64,000 bases of DNA. Source: Malachius bipustulatus. Its lineage: Eukaryota; Arthropoda; Insecta; Coleoptera; Melyridae. Below, one piece after another: positions 1 through 10,859 of this stretch. Positions within the stretch are counted from its first letter, which is position 1. The number at the start of each line of letters is the position of its first letter. The position numbers and the translations under genes are program-made. The stretch spans positions 7,416,858-7,480,857 of the forward strand of contig OU342633.1 in the NCBI GenBank assembly GCA_910589415.1, written 5' to 3'. Below the pieces are notes generated by a model. That model was not told the origin of the DNA, made no database searches, and saw nothing but the letters and a program-made list of their open reading frames with translations.

Positions 1-619
1 AACTTTGTGTAGAAGGTGGATACACTTGGGTCTTCAAAATCTATACAGTAAAAGAGACAAACCACACAGTTTCTGTTTCAGAAAATGTAGTGTGTCATCT
101 AATGGAAGAGCTATTGGATCACGGAAGGACCTTTTATGTTGACAACTGGTACACAAGTGTTAGTTTAGCAGCAACGATGATCCAACGAAATACTCATCCG
201 GTAGGAACTCTTCGTTGAAATCGAAAAAATAATCCCGTTGATGTGACCGAAGCCAAACTTAGAAAAAGAGAAATAATAGCACTCCAAAATCATGACAGAA
301 TAGTCCTTCTGAAATGGAAAGACAAAAGAGATGTACTCATGCTGAGCACCAAGCATGATAGCTCCTCAACAGAATATCGCATAGGGGAAGAGACATTGCA
401 AACCCTACCATGATTCTGGACTATAATAAAAATAAATCCTATATTGATTTGTCCGATCAAATGGCCGCCTACTCTCTTTATGTGACGCGCACTGTCAAAT
501 GGTGGAAAAGAGTTATTTTTCATTTGATAACCGCCACAACAGTCACTAATGCTCTTCATTTATATAATAAAGTAAACAACAGCAAAATAAACATAACAGC
601 TTTCAGAGAAAATCACTAA
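1..619 (+). pseudogene. piggyBac-type transposase, central to C-terminal remnant
   Basis: Remnant of a DDD transposase that cuts and pastes at TTAA sites. The reading frame enters from the left edge and contains the conserved piggyBac segment YVDNWYTS near 132-155, followed by a block resembling the family's 'RIGEETLQ' stretch. It has an in-frame TGA near 217. At about 410 the frame shifts and the typical downstream block continues (DLSDQMAAYSLYVTRT, WWKRVIFHLI, then a TAA at 617). The N-terminal half lies outside the window. With one nonsense codon and one frameshift it cannot encode an active enzyme. The family call rests on the recognisable motifs; the subfamily is not resolved. Confidence 0.85.
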
Positions 620-794
620 TAATTCAGTACTTGTTTAACAAGCCGGAGTACAAAAAGCAGATTACATTGATAAAGAATCTGAGCCTTAACCCGAAACATC
701 AGAACCAGAGTCAGACACTGACTTCGGTAATAATACTGGTAGTCCGCAATCGACCTGCGATAACATACAATATGACAGTGATTACAAAAACCAC

Positions 795-1720
795 ATGAGA
801 ACGGAAACTCTCCAAAGTATCGAAAGGGAACCAAAATTATTTCTGGGTTTACCCGTTAAGACGTATTTCCTTATGAAAATACTGTCAGCGAAGATTCCCG
901 CTCCAGTTGTGAATATTTTAATTACTTTGAAGAAGATTCGCCTGAAAGATTCCTTCGTCATTTTGGGAATCCATTTCGGGATGTCGGCCAGCAATGTAAG
1001 CCGAATCTTCAAAAACATGCTGACTCTACTGGCAAGTTTTCTCAGAGAACTGATTGTTTTCCCCAGGCAAGAAAATATTCGGCTGAGAATGCCGATTCCA
1101 TTCCGAGCAAGATATGGCAAGGTGGCGGCTCTAATTGACTGTCTAGAAATTCAAATAGAAAAACCCGGCAATCCAGTACACCAGGCATTGACGTGGTCAC
1201 AGTACAAGGGATGTAATACTATGAAGTATCTCATCTCTTGTACTCCTGATGGCCTAGTCAGTTACATATCTGAGGGTTATGGAGGGCGAGCCAGTGATGT
1301 AGTTATTGTTGAAGACTCTGGATTCATTGAAGAACTGGAACCAGGTATGTTTAATTTCTTAAGGATCGTCAGATCCAAATTATCCATATTTATGCTTATG
1401 CATCTTTTCGATTTTCAGGTATGTCAGTCATGACTGACAGGCTTCAAAAACATTAAAGTCATCTGTTTGAAACCAGGTAATGTACCCTGGTATGACCACC
1501 GTCAGTGTCGTCAGTACCTTCCACCCGAGAAGAGGTGAAACAGTCCAAGAGAATAGCTGCATTGAGGATACATGTCGAACGAGTGATTGGCAGACTACGG
1601 GAATTCCACATGTTAATGCCTCATTCTTGTGTCGATAGTCATTACATCAATTTGCTTGATTACATAATAATTATAGCTTGTGGTATTATCAACTTACAAG
1701 ATTACTTGATTAAAGTATAA
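795..1720 (+). pseudogene. ISL2EU/Harbinger-like DDE_Tnp_4 transposase, decayed
   Basis: The protein resembles the insect transposases that combine a helix-turn-helix of the DDE_4 class with a DDE_Tnp_4 nuclease. Visible blocks are RLRMPIPFRARYG, the catalytic-region block ALIDCLEIQIEKP (first Asp), HQALTWSQYKGCNT, the typical ISCTPDGL and SEGYGGRASD (second Asp). A probable intron runs from about 1345 to 1418 (GTATGT...TTTTCAG), joining EPG to MSVMTDR (third Asp). Frameshifts then follow, and a C-terminal segment RIHVERVIGRLREF appears from 1565. The frame is broken at least twice downstream of the intron. A SWIM-type gene on the opposite strand (2436-3370) may be the second gene of the same ISL2EU element, since that group is known to carry a nuclease-associated second protein; this pairing is inference. 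Confidence 0.75.
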
Positions 1721-1870
1721 TAGCTTTAGCTTTTACTTTCAAGGTACATGTACCGTAAACAGTTTTAATTTTTCCATTTTTTAGATTTATATTTTATTAT
1801 ATTTTTTCAGTTGATTATAGGTTTCATTTTAGTATCAGATTGGGTTTTTACCTTAGAAAGCCTTTCCTAA

Positions 1871-2257
1871 AGAACTATTGAAAATGCTTTTGGCATATTG
1901 CAAGCTAGATGGAGAATATTTTCAAGAAGCATTTGCGCCAAGTTAGAAACAGTTGATGCAATAATAAAAAGCTGTGTGTGCTTGCACAATTTTTTAAAGC
2001 GAAAACAAGACAATTCATCACATGGAGAAAGAATTTATTGCCCACCAGGTTTCGTTGATGGGAATGATGTTTTGGGGGAATGGAGAGATGAAGTACAAAC
2101 ATCTCTTATTACCATAAACCATGTTGGAAGCAACAATTCTACACTTTGAGCAAAATATTTTCGAGATGAGCTGGCTCGATTCTTTCTGTCACCTCAAGGT
2201 TTTAAAGAAGGACAGGATAGAGTATGTAAAACGTACATATTGACGTATTATATGTAA
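1871..2257 (+). pseudogene. Harbinger transposase C-terminal remnant
   Basis: The open stretch from 1871 reads as the end of a PIF/Harbinger transposase: RTIENAFGILQARWRIF, then SCVCLHNFLKRK, YCPPGFVDGND and GEWRDE. After an in-frame TGA at 2147 the same frame continues with the usual final block (AKYFRDELARFFLSPQG), so the stop is a nonsense mutation rather than the natural end. There is no N-terminal part or catalytic core. It sits between the ISL2EU-like transposase and the SWIM gene, so it is probably a fragment inserted there. Confidence 0.75.
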
Positions 2258-2435
2258 AAGGCATGATACAATGACATACAAGATATGGAAGTTTTATTTT
2301 CGTCAATTCACTAAATACTCCATTGACATATTGAACTGTTCATTTAATTTTCAATAAATAAAAGATACTTTCCATCCAAGATATTTTATTCAGTAGCGTT
2401 CATGACTATAAGAAACAATTTTTTTATAGCCTGCT

Positions 2436-3370
2436 TTATACTTGTGTCTTTAATTTTTCTAACAACTCCTGCTGAAAATTGGACAGTTCAACACCTTCAA
2501 TGGCAGGAATTTCGTCAACAGAATAAGACAGCTTTTCTACATTGGATTTTTTATTTAATTCCATTTCACTAAGTCGAACAATTGGAACTTCTGATATTTT
2601 TGGAACGTTCCATGCTGCCGCAGCATCTGTACACGATGAGATGGTTTTTGTTCTGTGAATATGCTCCACTGTGAACAGCAAAGCAGCAACATGACTACAA
2701 ACTTCAGAGAGCCCAGCCATGCAGGTGCAATGACCACAATTTATGGCACCGTCTTCTTCACAGATAATCCAAGCAAGTAAAGGCGGTTTTCATTCGTTGA
2801 GAATGCTTTACCTTAAAAAAAAATAATACATTAATAAAAACAAGTTAATGATCAAGATATTTTGGTTATCCTGTTGTTTAGTCTTCCAAAACACCCCTCA
2901 CATGCCCATTCCACTTTTTCCACTCGCGTTGCTCACAGGGTTGCTGCATTAAATCAGCTCTTTGGTCAGGGAAGGTTTGTTTTTCAATTTTAGGGACATT
3001 TAAAGGAAAAAAAAACCTACCCCGACCAAAGACCTGATTTAATGCAGCAACCCTGTGAGCGACGCAAGTGGAATGGGCATGTGAGGGGTGTTTTGGAAGA
3101 CTAAACAACAGGATAACCGATATTTTATTGCTATGGGTCATAGGATAGTATTTTCATTTTACCTTTCCAATGAAGATCACATGATTAGCAATTCGCTTCA
3201 ATCCCATTAAATGCACAAAGCCAGCTTCAAAATACTTGTAGCCGCTTAAACTTTTATAAGCCTTCGTTTGTTCTTTTGTATAAAAACTGTGGCTCAACAC
3301 TAAATACGACACGATGTCTAGTGCAGAAACAGGAGGTCCAGATCCTCTGGAGTTAAAGAAAATTGATCCA
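2436..3370 (-). pseudogene. SWIM zinc-finger protein of transposon origin, broken
   Basis: On the minus strand an upstream exon (about 3370-3160) encodes SALDIVSYLVLSHSFYTKEQ and KSLSGYKYFEAGFVHLMG. This is the segment that precedes a SWIM finger in the SWIM/YqaJ proteins common in arthropod transposons. It ends at a GK|GTAAA donor. A downstream exon (about 2815-2436) carries VKHSQRMK, then after a one-base frameshift PPLLAWIICEEDG and the SWIM finger itself (HCTCMAGLSEVCSHVAALLF, pattern CxC...CxH). A fold-back element (2861-3125) lies in the intron. No YqaJ nuclease domain is present on this copy. SWIM fingers bind nucleic acid or protein; the role in transposition is inference. Confidence 0.7.
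2861..3125. mobile_element. Fold-back (hairpin) MITE inside SWIM gene intron
   Basis: Two arms of about 115 bp are inverted copies of each other: 2861-2976 (starting GGTTATCCTGTTGTTTAGTC) and 3013-3125 (ending in its reverse complement). A loop of about 35 bp separates them. The arms differ at only a few positions. A transcript across it would fold into a long hairpin. It codes for nothing. Confidence 0.85.
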
Positions 3371-4232
3371 CGCCGTTCAAGATCCTAATTTTTTCTTTAT
3401 AGCAAACCATAATGTCGGAAGCACCACTTTCTAAAGATAACAGGTAATCACATTTCTTAGTAACATCACTGTTATTGTAACTGACAAGCACACACACTAC
3501 TTAATAACAGTAAACTTAAAATACAGCTCGATGTTCGAATTGATTATTTCGAAATGTTATAAATAAAATAAAACTTCTCTAATTATTGCCGCGTGCTGCT
3601 AGTTCGATGATTTGCATTTGTGTCTGACAGCGACAGCCTTAATTCTCGATGGAAGGAGGTTATGTCATGTTTCTTCTTTTTCGAAAATATGGCCTCCCGC
3701 TTGGTAATGTCAAATTAACGTTTACGTTCAATGTAGACAGGGAGGTTAATATTACGGCTTCCGTTGCGCTTGCGTTTACGTTTACGTCGAATGTGAAGGG
3801 GCCTTAATAAAATGTTTCAAAAATATTAAAGTTACAGACATTTTATGATGATTTCGATTATCAACTAGTAGCAGACGAAGCAACTTATCATAATACTAAA
3901 ATGTAAAGGTTTAGTATCCATGCTTAAGTATGAAATGCCCTTGTCAACCGTTGCTGTGAAATCTAATGTTGTGGAACGCGCCAGTCGACTAACAGTAGTG
4001 ACAGTCAATGACATTCCAGACATTCTACTTCTACATTCTAATAACTGGTGGTGGTGAACCAATCAACTAACAAGTACCTAACCAAAAAATATGAAGATTA
4101 GAAGATTCATTCGCATTTATTTATTTGTTTTGTTCGCTTCGTTTATTTCATTGTCTAAAATAAATTAAAATTGAACGCAAAATAATTAAATAATAACATT
4201 TTCGCCGTATATTTAATAATATAAAATACATA
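3371..4232. other. Non-coding; possible transposon terminus at 3690-3806
   Basis: No open frame with recognisable content. Between 3690 and 3806 the sequence CGTTTACGT recurs with small variations and ends in a GTGAAGGGGCC block, which looks like a subterminal repeat and terminus of a Harbinger/ISL2EU-type element. Its position would close the transposon carrying the 795-1720 and 2436-3370 genes, but the other terminus was not found. The remainder (3807-4232) is AT-rich upstream sequence of the recombinase gene. Confidence 0.35.
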
Positions 4233-5515
4233 ATGTTTTGTGAAAAAAATATCTCACACACGCCACCTGACATAATAGAAAAAGCTACTTCTGCAATAAA
4301 TGATTTATTGCCCGAAAAATCTAAGGTAAAATACGACGCAATATATAAAAAATTCACAGACTGGCAATCGAAGCAACAAACTACCTCTTTCTCAGAGAAT
4401 GTACTTCTGGTTTATTTTACCGAATTATCTAAGGTATATAAATCGCCCTCATTATGGGCACATTATTCAATGCTTAAAAGCACACTTTATATTTACAATA
4501 ACATTGCCATCGGAAAATATAAGAAGCTGCAAGCCTTTTTAAAACGAAAATCGGAGGGCCATCAGCCAAAGAAAGCCAAAACTTTCCTACCAGAAGAAAT
4601 AAATAAATTTATTAACGAAGCACCAGATGAGAAATTTCTGCTAACAAAGGTAGGTAATAATGATTGTTCCTAACGGTTTTATGTAAGATAATGCAGTGTT
4701 GATATACAAAATCAACTCCTTAAAGCACCCTACTTTAGGTAATTGAACAATTATTTCTAATTTTGTTTGCTTTTATCAAGGTCGCACTAATCATGGGCCT
4801 GATGGGAGCCTGCCGTTCGAATGAATTATATGCGATGAAAATTGAAGATGTAAGAGAGTATAATGGAGCTCTCATTGTAAATGTACCCTTTACAAAGACA
4901 AAGACCCCAAGATCATTCACTGTAACAGGTGAATTTTACACCATCTGCAAGAAATATATGGAACTTCGGTTATTGCACGCTAAGTGTCCATCATTCTTTT
5001 TGAACTATCAGCACGGTAGATGCACGATTCAAAAAGTGGGGATAAATAAACTAGCAGCTATGGGAAAACAGATTGCCATGTACCTGAAGCTCGAAAATCC
5101 TGGGATGTATACAGGTCATTCATTCCGTAGGTCGTCCGCAACAATATGTGTTACTGGCGGAGGTGATATAACCGCTGTGAAACAAATTGGAGGCTGGAAA
5201 TCAACTGCTGTTGCCGAAGGTTATGTTGATGACAACATTAACAATAAGTTAAAAAGAGGAGCGACTATTTTGCAAGAAATAAATAGGAATTCTAATAGTA
5301 ATGATAAACCTTGTACTATTACAACTTCTTCTATTGAAAACTGTAATACAAAAAATACGACTATCACACAAAATTATGAAACACTTAAAAATACACCGCC
5401 ATCAATATACATCACAAACTGTAGTGACATTACCATAAACTACAATTTTCATAAAAATTTAATGACATTATTAAAATTTAGGTATTGTGTAGTTGAGATA
5501 AAATTAAAACAATAA
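4233..5515 (+). CDS. Tyrosine recombinase, Crypton-like, two exons, frame open
   Basis: Exon 1 (4233-4649) and exon 2 (4781-5515) join in frame across a 131-bp intron (AAAG|GTAGGT ... ATCAAG|GTC) to give 383 aa. Exon 1 is an alpha-helical, Lys-rich core-binding-like region. Exon 2 is the catalytic domain: GACRSNEL (Arg151), GHSFRRSSAT (His252 and Arg255), GGWKS (Trp278) and EGYVD (Tyr287, the likely nucleophile). The residues and spacing fit site-specific recombinases of Crypton transposons, which integrate through a Tyr-DNA intermediate without a reverse transcriptase. No RT or RNase H lies nearby, arguing against DIRS. An Asn/Thr-rich tail follows the catalytic Tyr. The ORF looks intact; whether it is mobile or domesticated cannot be told. 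Confidence 0.8.
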
Positions 5516-6156
5516 ATTCCTGATTGCTGATTTTGTATCTTTTGTAATTCTAAGTTATTTTTCGAATTTTCAGTCGACATTTAATTTTATTAGTGATAGT
5601 TCCTGGTGAAGTAGTGTTTTTTATATTTTTGCAATATTTCAGTGAGTAAAATACTCGAAGAGAACCATCATTTTTACAAATAGAACTAAATTCCATAAAA
5701 CTTTTCAACATAAGTTAATCCTAAGGTAAAACTTTTATAATATAAAAAAAATTAAAACTAAAAAAAAAATATACTCGTAGATAAAGTATAGTATTCCACT
5801 CACGCATAATGGCTATTATCCACTTACATGTTACAGCACTCGCCAGAGGCTCGTGCTGCAATTTTCATCTTCGTGGATAATAGCTATCATTATGCGCTTG
5901 TTGAATAATATACTATAATCTGTGTCGGTTCTTATTGTCTCACCCCATCTGATTACTCTTAATGTGCATTGCCATTCAGTAACATGTTGCTTATTTTTTA
6001 CTTAATAATTTACAAATTTTATTGAAAATTTACTGGGAGCCTGCTGGCTGCTAAGTAACGTTCTTTCCCTCCCCGAAATTTGCTCGGGGTGGAACGGAAG
6101 GTTATATAATATACAGGGTGAGTTTTTTTCAATGTTTAGTACAAGGATCTCGTAAA
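5516..6156. other. Non-coding, AT-rich, with a hairpin repeat and a CAGGGTG end
   Basis: This holds A/T runs, the hairpin repeat at 5787-5917, and at 6112-6120 a TA-CAGGGTG terminus of the type shared by the MITEs of this window. No gene seen. Confidence 0.5.
5787..5917. repeat. Short hairpin repeat
   Basis: Imperfect inverted arms of about 45-50 bp (5787-5832 and 5868-5917) share CGCATAATGGCTATTATCCAC-type sequence with a loop of about 35 bp. It is probably a small MITE. No coding content. Confidence 0.7.
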
Positions 6157-6163
6157 CTACTGT

Positions 6164-6562
6164 ATGAAAATAGAAATACAATCACGAATAAAGAACTCAT
6201 GGAGACAAATATGGCAGGAGCAATATACGCTACTAAGAACCATAGAACCCTCAATCTCACTAAGGCCTCTAAATTCATATAGTAGAAGAGAGGGAGTAAT
6301 CCTCAGAAGACTTAGAATAGGACATATAGTCATAACATATGACCATATCCTGCAAAAAAAAACCACTGCACTCGCCTGCGAGCGTTGCATTAGACAGCTG
6401 ACAGTGCGTCACCTCCTTAAGAACTGTCCTCGGTTTACCCAAGAGAGATCTCAATACAATATCGGCAAGAACCTAGAAGATGTCCTAAATATAGATTCGC
6501 CAACTGCCACCAAAAATTTACTACGATTCATAAGACAAATTGGAATATACAACCTTGTTTAA
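6164..6562 (+). pseudogene. Jockey-like LINE, RNase H / 3' end fragment
   Basis: A 132-codon frame matches the C-terminal tail seen in jockey-clade non-LTR retrotransposons. It has an SWRQIWQEQ segment, then RREGVILRRLRIGH, a CERCIRQLTVRHLLKNC zinc-knuckle-like block and a short Leu-rich end. The EN and RT domains are absent, which fits 5' truncation during target-primed reverse transcription. Confidence 0.65.
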
Positions 6563-7267
6563 AAGAATTGTGTTATTATTTATTTAAAGAATGTTATTTA
6601 TAATGAAACTTAAAATGTACCTGGTGCTAATGACCTGTGATATCGAAGAACCCTACTTCAACAACAAAAAAGCACGTGTTTTGTGACATCTGACCGGTCG
6701 TACGTATTTGAGGGATACGTATTCTTGTGCCCGAAAAATGTCTGTCTGTCTGTGACTTTGCTAGGAAACACTCTAGAGCCGCCAGTTTTCATGTGGGAAA
6801 GTTGAAATTTGGCTCGATTGAAGAGGCTTTTAAATTTTTGATAACTCATTGAACTACTTCACACCCTCATGCTCAAATATAATGATTCTTTTTAAATAAT
6901 TTTGCCTTAGGAAAATCAAGGTGAATAAATCAATAGTACCTCGTCAGTTTTAGTTTATTAGTTGAACAATTTTATTTTTTTTGTCTTTATTATTTTCTCT
7001 TGGAATTTAGACTTTGACGATAACTAAAATTTATTTTCTAAATTTAATTTTTTATTTTATTTTTTTGTAATTTCGATATTTGGGTAAGGCATAATGAATT
7101 TTATATGTCCTGCTTATGTGGTTAAATGGCCAATGTGTTTAAAGATTGAAATAAATCTGAACAAACTACATTCAGATCTGTCGATGACTACCTCCTCTGT
7201 AGAGTTTGAGTAGTTCATTTTTTTTTGAGGTAGGAGAAAGGAGGTAGGTTCCAATGTTGAGAGAATG
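6563..7267. other. Non-coding, AT-rich
   Basis: No coding content recognised. 6660-6850 is more complex sequence with a short TCTG repeat (TCTGTCTGTCTGTG). The remainder is T/A-rich low-complexity DNA. Nothing else seen. Confidence 0.4.
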
Positions 7268-8590
7268 GAGTTCGACGCGGAACTGGAAATAATTCGTGGA
7301 ACAGTACACGACAGCATGAAAAACAAAACCTATAGCGTTGAGGTAAGAATATCCTGCTAGCAAATTCAGCAGGTAGTGGCAATGGGTTAATTGTATTTGT
7401 TTTTTTTTTTAAATTTACAGATTGAATTGAAGGATGATTATCTCATAGGGAAAAGTTGTTGTTGTCCTAAGGGTATATAATGCCATCACATTGCAGCACT
7501 TTTGATATATGCACACTATAATATATCTACGACAGGTTAACAGTGCATGTGACGTACTTCAAAAAACACATCGAACCAAGCGATATCATGTGGCGATTTA
7601 TATCCAACGACCACATATAGTGCTGTTGATCGAAAAATGACGGTAGATGAACTGCAGGACCTTCGGAGCCAGGTGAGTAGCTTAGGAGGTACAGTTGCTT
7701 ATTTGTGGCTTGTACAGGAGGAACCTGTTCAAACAACGACCACACTACCTGTACCTCTTATTGAAAACCTATTATCTTTGGGAACTTCTTTTGACAGAGA
7801 ATGTTCTGGTGAAGAGGTGAAGAGCTATTTAAAATTAAATGTTCTGTCACTGATGACATTGTAATCCAAGCTGCCGATTTGACGATTGGCCAATCAGAAA
7901 ATGAGCATTGGCATGTGATACGGAAGTATCGTTTAATTGCCAGCAATTTTGGTCCGGTCTTGGCAGCAATTCGCATGCAACGTTTTCCAGAATCATTGTT
8001 CAAGAGTCTTTCAGGTTGGTTTATATTTCTTGTAAATTATCTTTGCATTAAAAAATCATGGAGTATCTATTCTTGATGGAAAGTTGTTCACTATTTTTGT
8101 TTTTCATTTAAGATGTGTATAATTTGGATAATGTGCGAGCAATCCAATGGGGAAAACTCCATGAACATGCAGCAATCCAGTCGCTTGAAGCCACGGCCAA
8201 CCTTAATGTAATACCAGATGGCTTTTGGCTCTCAACAAGTGGGTTTTTAGAGGCCTCACCAGATGGACCTGTAGGTGATGATGCCATAATTGAAGTTAAA
8301 TGCCTATATACATACCGTGATGATGTGCTGCAGGACAAATTAAAAGACAAAAATTATATAATTTATTTTGAAAACAATTTTGATCTTGTTGTTGACACAA
8401 ATCAAAACTATTATGCCCAAATACAAGGTGATCTGCATTTAGTTAATAGAGTTTTATGTTACTTGGTTTTGTGGACATCAAAAAGTGCCATAGTAACAAC
8501 TATTTATAAAGATGTTCAATAGAGAGACAATTTTGCATTATTGGAGGAGTTCTATATCAAACAATATGCGCCCAATACAGATCCCAATAA
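7268..8590 (+). pseudogene. SWIM-YqaJ nuclease protein of transposon origin, decayed
   Basis: Three blocks read in order. 7268-7356 encodes a short exon ending at a GTAAG donor. 7421-7860 has a SWIM-like CCCPKG...CHHIAALLI finger (CxC then CxH) with a TAA inside it, followed by MTVDELQDLRSQ and a frameshift into the segment ending in MQRFPESLF. 8113-8522 is the YqaJ-type nuclease: IQWGKLHEHAAIQSLE (acidic cluster), WLSTSGFLEASPDG and IIEVKCLY, the PD-(D/E)xK-like ASPDG...EVK signature. A TAG at 8521 interrupts the frame before a final LLEEFYIKQY block. The protein is a candidate second gene of an ISL2EU element. It is not intact. Confidence 0.75.
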
Positions 8591-9111
8591 ATTCGACTTA
8601 CAAAATGTAGATATGGTCGAACTGGAAGCCTTCTTGGGACTTGTTTTCTATACAGCCGCTTTCAACTCAAATCATGAGAATTTCAAGAGACTATTTGCAA
8701 CAGAACCAAAAGAGATTCGCTGTTCTTCTACACTGCCTTCGATTCGATAATCCAGAAAATCGTATTATGAAGCGTTTGGGTGATCCAGCTGCACCTATTT
8801 CTGAACTGTTTGAATTACTTATAAGCAACTCTCAAAGAGTGTGTGTGGCCCTGGGCCCTACTACTTGCATCGATGAAATGCCGGTGCCCTTCCAAGGAAG
8901 ATGCAGGTTCAAAATTTACATGCCTAATAAGCCGGCCAAGTATGGGGTGAAAATAATGTGTCTAACTGGTTCCAGCAACCACTACTTATTCAATACTTAT
9001 ACAGGTGTCCCAGACTTAACTGACCAGGCCATATCTCATATACAGGAGATAATCGAGCCGAATAAAAGGCATATTATTATAATTTTTAAGCTGTATAACA
9101 TGACAGCATGA
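8591..9111 (+). pseudogene. piggyBac-type transposase, N-terminal/central fragment
   Basis: Directly continuing the frame of the preceding YqaJ remnant, the sequence becomes a piggyBac transposase: VDMVELEAFLGLVFYTAAF, then after a frameshift near 8700 the block FAVLLHCLRFDNPENR, and CIDEMPVPFQGRC with YMPNKPAKYGVKIMCLT, which hold the first catalytic Asp region. It ends at a TGA after a degenerate segment. It complements the C-terminal fragment at 1-619 in content but is a separate piece. There is no flanking TTAA pair or terminal repeat I can pair up. Confidence 0.8.
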
Positions 9112-9192
9112 AAACAACCCCCACTCCAACATCCCCTAATTTACAGCCCCCATCCTTTAAAAAATGAATAGCACCCTATACAATATATATTT

Positions 9193-9924
9193 TTGTATAT
9201 TCAAAACCAGTATTCGATTCTCTATTCAGATGATTTTTCAGATTCAAAATTGGTTATACATACATTGAGGGTGGGGCATTTCCCAAATAATAAAATAGAT
9301 ACTGTTGTAAGAGTAGCAAGAAATAAAGAAAACGTCATAAATGTTTTGGCTTATGTACATTTTAATCCTCAATTTGGGGTGTGAATGTCTGGTGCGGAAT
9401 ATTTAACGGACGTATCCATAGGACCTCATTTCTTTGAAGGTAATTTAAGTGGTGAGCGATATTTACAGTTCTTGGAGAACATAATACCTGAACTATTAGA
9501 CGATATACCAATTCAAGAAAGACAGCAATATGGTGGCAACAAGATGGTGCACCTGCACACAATGCAAACACTGTAATTAATTATCTACATAATCGATACG
9601 GTAATTCTGTCATAGCTAATGCATCTCTTGATATTAAATGGGCAGCCCGTTCACCCGACTCGTCTCCCCTTGATTTTTTCCTTCGGGGAAATGCTCGACT
9701 TTAAGTTAACATTAAAACGCAAATACTTTTTTGTTACATCACAAGAAACGTAACTTTTTGTAATTCAAGATGGTGCAAACACCCTCTGGCAGCCATCTTG
9801 GAAACTTGAAAATAATATCCAGCATTTTCCCTTGCCCACTTAACCTAAACATTTTTTACCGTAACTCTCTACGATTATTAGTTTCTGAGGTACAACCGCT
9901 TATATCGCTTATTTGCCCACCCTG
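9193..9924 (+). pseudogene. DD41D-type (Tc1/mariner) transposase, internally deleted
   Basis: The N-terminal helix-turn-helix portion (VARNKENVINVLAYVHFNPQFGV) is followed, after a deletion that removes the first Asp region, by SIGPHFFEGNLSGERYLQFLENIIPELL. Frameshifted pieces then read QQDGAPAHN and WAARSPDSSPLDFFL, which carry the second and third acidic residues. The order matches the complete copies at 12644 and 18897. The sequence ends near 9924 with CCCACCCTG-TA, a terminus of the TA-CAGGGTG type. Confidence 0.7.
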
Positions 9925-10335
9925 TACTTCATCATCAGTCATACAGGCATAATCCGCATAGAAAAAGTTGATTTTGATCAAGGCCTTGGCCGGGGAAACT
10001 GGTATAACCCCACATGGAACGACGTCTACAGAATGGGAGAATATCTAGAGAGGTGAGATTTTGCATTCGACGTGTTTTGGGTTCCCATGAAGTAATAATT
10101 GCAAATATGGAAAAACCTGTTTGTGTGAAATGCTCGAGAATGTTTTGTACAGATTGTCGCTAAAATTTGTAATTTTATTTGTATTGCAGTTTTGTACAAA
10201 ACGTGACCATCTGATACCCTTATGGCTTTTAGTGCCTTGAATTACTTATTTAGTTCCTTTATCGCCAAAGAAGTATTATTTTATTTTCATAGTTCCTTTT
10301 TTTGAATTAAATAACAAAAGAATATCATTTTCGTT
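9925..10335. other. Non-coding debris; possible piggyBac cysteine-rich tail
   Basis: No clear gene. 10075-10165 reads on the plus strand as SHEVIIANMEKPVCVKCSRM then FCTDCR and a stop, a CxxC...CxxC pattern like the C-terminal RING-like domain of some piggyBac transposases. The match is short and may be chance. The rest is AT-rich. Confidence 0.3.
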
Positions 10336-10848
10336 GTAAAATAACAACACGAGGTGTTTTGTTATAAGTTTAAGTTGTTAGTTGTATTGAAAAAGGTTTT
10401 TTACGTTTTATTGCAAAAAATATGCACAAGTAACTATTCCTTCTTTAATTTTTATCCGATTTTCATTTTCTTTGCTTCAATGAGAAAAATTAATGCTCGA
10501 TTAGTGACCGCATGTCTCCGCTTATGTATCATTTATCTCTCGTCTCCACTTAAGGGTTAAAATTACAAGATAAGGTATTTTCATTTGTTTCACAAACAAC
10601 ATGAGCGTCACCTCCGGTTTTGTTGGAAGTTGCTGAAATGGTGAGTCCATAATGCGTAATAAGTCACATGACCCTAGATCAACAAAACCCCTCGACGACG
10701 CTCGTACCGTGAGATTTTACTTCTTCTGTCTCTACAACGAACATCCGTGTAACACCGCCAATATTTATTGTCTTCAATAAACGTTGTTAATTAAATTGAT
10801 GATTTTCACTTAAGCTCAATAACCACCTAAGAAATCACAACAACAATT
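10336..10848 (+). repeat. Probable 5' LTR of a Gypsy element
   Basis: The span ends with AACAACA immediately before a primer-site-like TGGTGTCAGG at 10850 and holds an AATAAA-type signal near 10776 (TTCAATAAACG). A gag fragment follows downstream. The left boundary is a guess, because no second LTR copy is present in the window to define it. Confidence 0.45.
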
Positions 10849-10849
10849 C

Positions 10850-10859
10850 TGGTGTCAGG
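10850..10859 (+). promoter_or_regulatory. Primer-binding-site-like motif
   Basis: TGGTGTCAGG sits directly after the proposed LTR end and could pair with a tRNA ending in CCTGACACCA. This is where reverse transcription of the Gypsy element would be primed. The tRNA identity is not assigned. Confidence 0.45.
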
